Part shown: in pieces, positions 63,571 to 64,000 of the stretch
Layout of the letters: every line of letters begins with the position of its first letter
Position numbering within the stretch: position 1 is the stretch's first letter
Assembly (NCBI GenBank): GCA_964017185.1
Contig: OZ024884.1
Span: 19,500,048-19,564,047, forward strand
Length of the DNA stretch: 64,000 nt
Origin: Rugalucina vietnamica
Lineage: Eukaryota; Mollusca; Bivalvia; Lucinida; Lucinidae
Reading direction: 5' to 3'
Position numbers and translations under genes: made by a program
The notes under the pieces: model-generated
Told to the model about the DNA's origin: nothing
What the model saw: the letters and a program-made list of their open reading frames with translations, nothing else
Databases searched by the model: none

Positions 63571-64000
63571 TTTGCATCAATACCCGTCTCATTTTGCATC
63601 AGTACCCTTCGTGTCTTGCATTTACCTTCTAGTATAAAAAAGTCATCATCTTTTTTTCGCGACAAGAACAAAAAAAAACGTGTATTAAATTTTCAAATTT
63701 TCCATGTATCATGTTTCTGTGATTCATATTACTTCAAATAATACAGCGAGGGGTGTGTTTTACACCCGACCAGTTTCTTTTCAAGTAGGCTACATTTAGT
63801 CATGTAGAACATTGGTTAAATGTCTCCGGATCCGGGGTGAAATTCAGGAATCATGGTTAACCCTGTGCAAGTAGCGACACAGCGGGCATCCTTTTACGCA
63901 AAACTATAAGCAATGCACCCGAGATGAAACAATCGTAATCAAAGCCTAGCCGGAAACCAAAATGATATAAAGTATTTAAAACACGCAAAAATCCGGTGTG
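63571..64000. other. No feature recognised
   Basis: The window ends in ordinary AT-rich DNA. Confidence 0.3.

Overview
The window looks like nuclear DNA of a marine bivalve mollusc, possibly a venerid clam. It is AT-rich and intron-bearing. It is crowded with short non-autonomous elements of bivalve type: repeats with hairpin ends that begin TTAGCTCACC and end CTCTGGTT, a foldback element opening TGAGCCGCC, a 376-bp tandem satellite, tRNA-headed SINEs, and an APE-type LINE carrying a 2A-like motif. No bacterial gene organisation is present. The taxonomic call is inference from repeat style, not from a marker gene.

Layout. 0-1.1 kb: possible coding stretches at the left edge and one convincing 3'-terminal exon (923-1089, minus strand) of an unidentified gene. 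1.1-24 kb: gene-poor, with MITE-like repeats, a 376-bp satellite array (3741-5050), nested elements (B inside D at 10.0-12.2 kb) and a duplicated 0.75-kb segment (16.2-18.6 kb). 24-35 kb: a run of diverged repeat units (D, then J) interrupted by a CGT/ACG-rich foldback element (26.6-27.7 kb), a TA-flanked mariner-like MITE (28897-29692) and copies of repeat C. 35-38 kb: quiet. 38.4-63.0 kb: the one coherent genic theme, four same-strand (minus) paralogues of a small secreted protein of about 170-180 residues. Three look whole and one is broken. They are separated by repeats, by a 4.2-kb LINE (43107-47261) with a 239-bp target duplication, and by a CGTACG-rich repeat (48.5-49.4 kb). 63-64 kb: one weak open frame.

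The paralogues share a cleaved-looking signal peptide, a variable pro-region with basic residues, a KGAEIVKKLL-type helix, and a C-terminal domain with the pattern DF-x2-L-x-P ... G-x2-G-[ND]-R ... KG ... P-[TM] ... ILR ... G-[VI]-YD-x-AD-x-I. Each has a splice acceptor at or just before its start. The C-terminal domain reminds me of a small domain that ends many bacterial polymorphic (LXG/Rhs-type) proteins, so a transferred and domesticated effector domain is a working hypothesis. This array is the best candidate for an undescribed system here, perhaps a secreted defence family. Most of the remaining sequence is repeat fossils whose nesting gives a relative insertion order.
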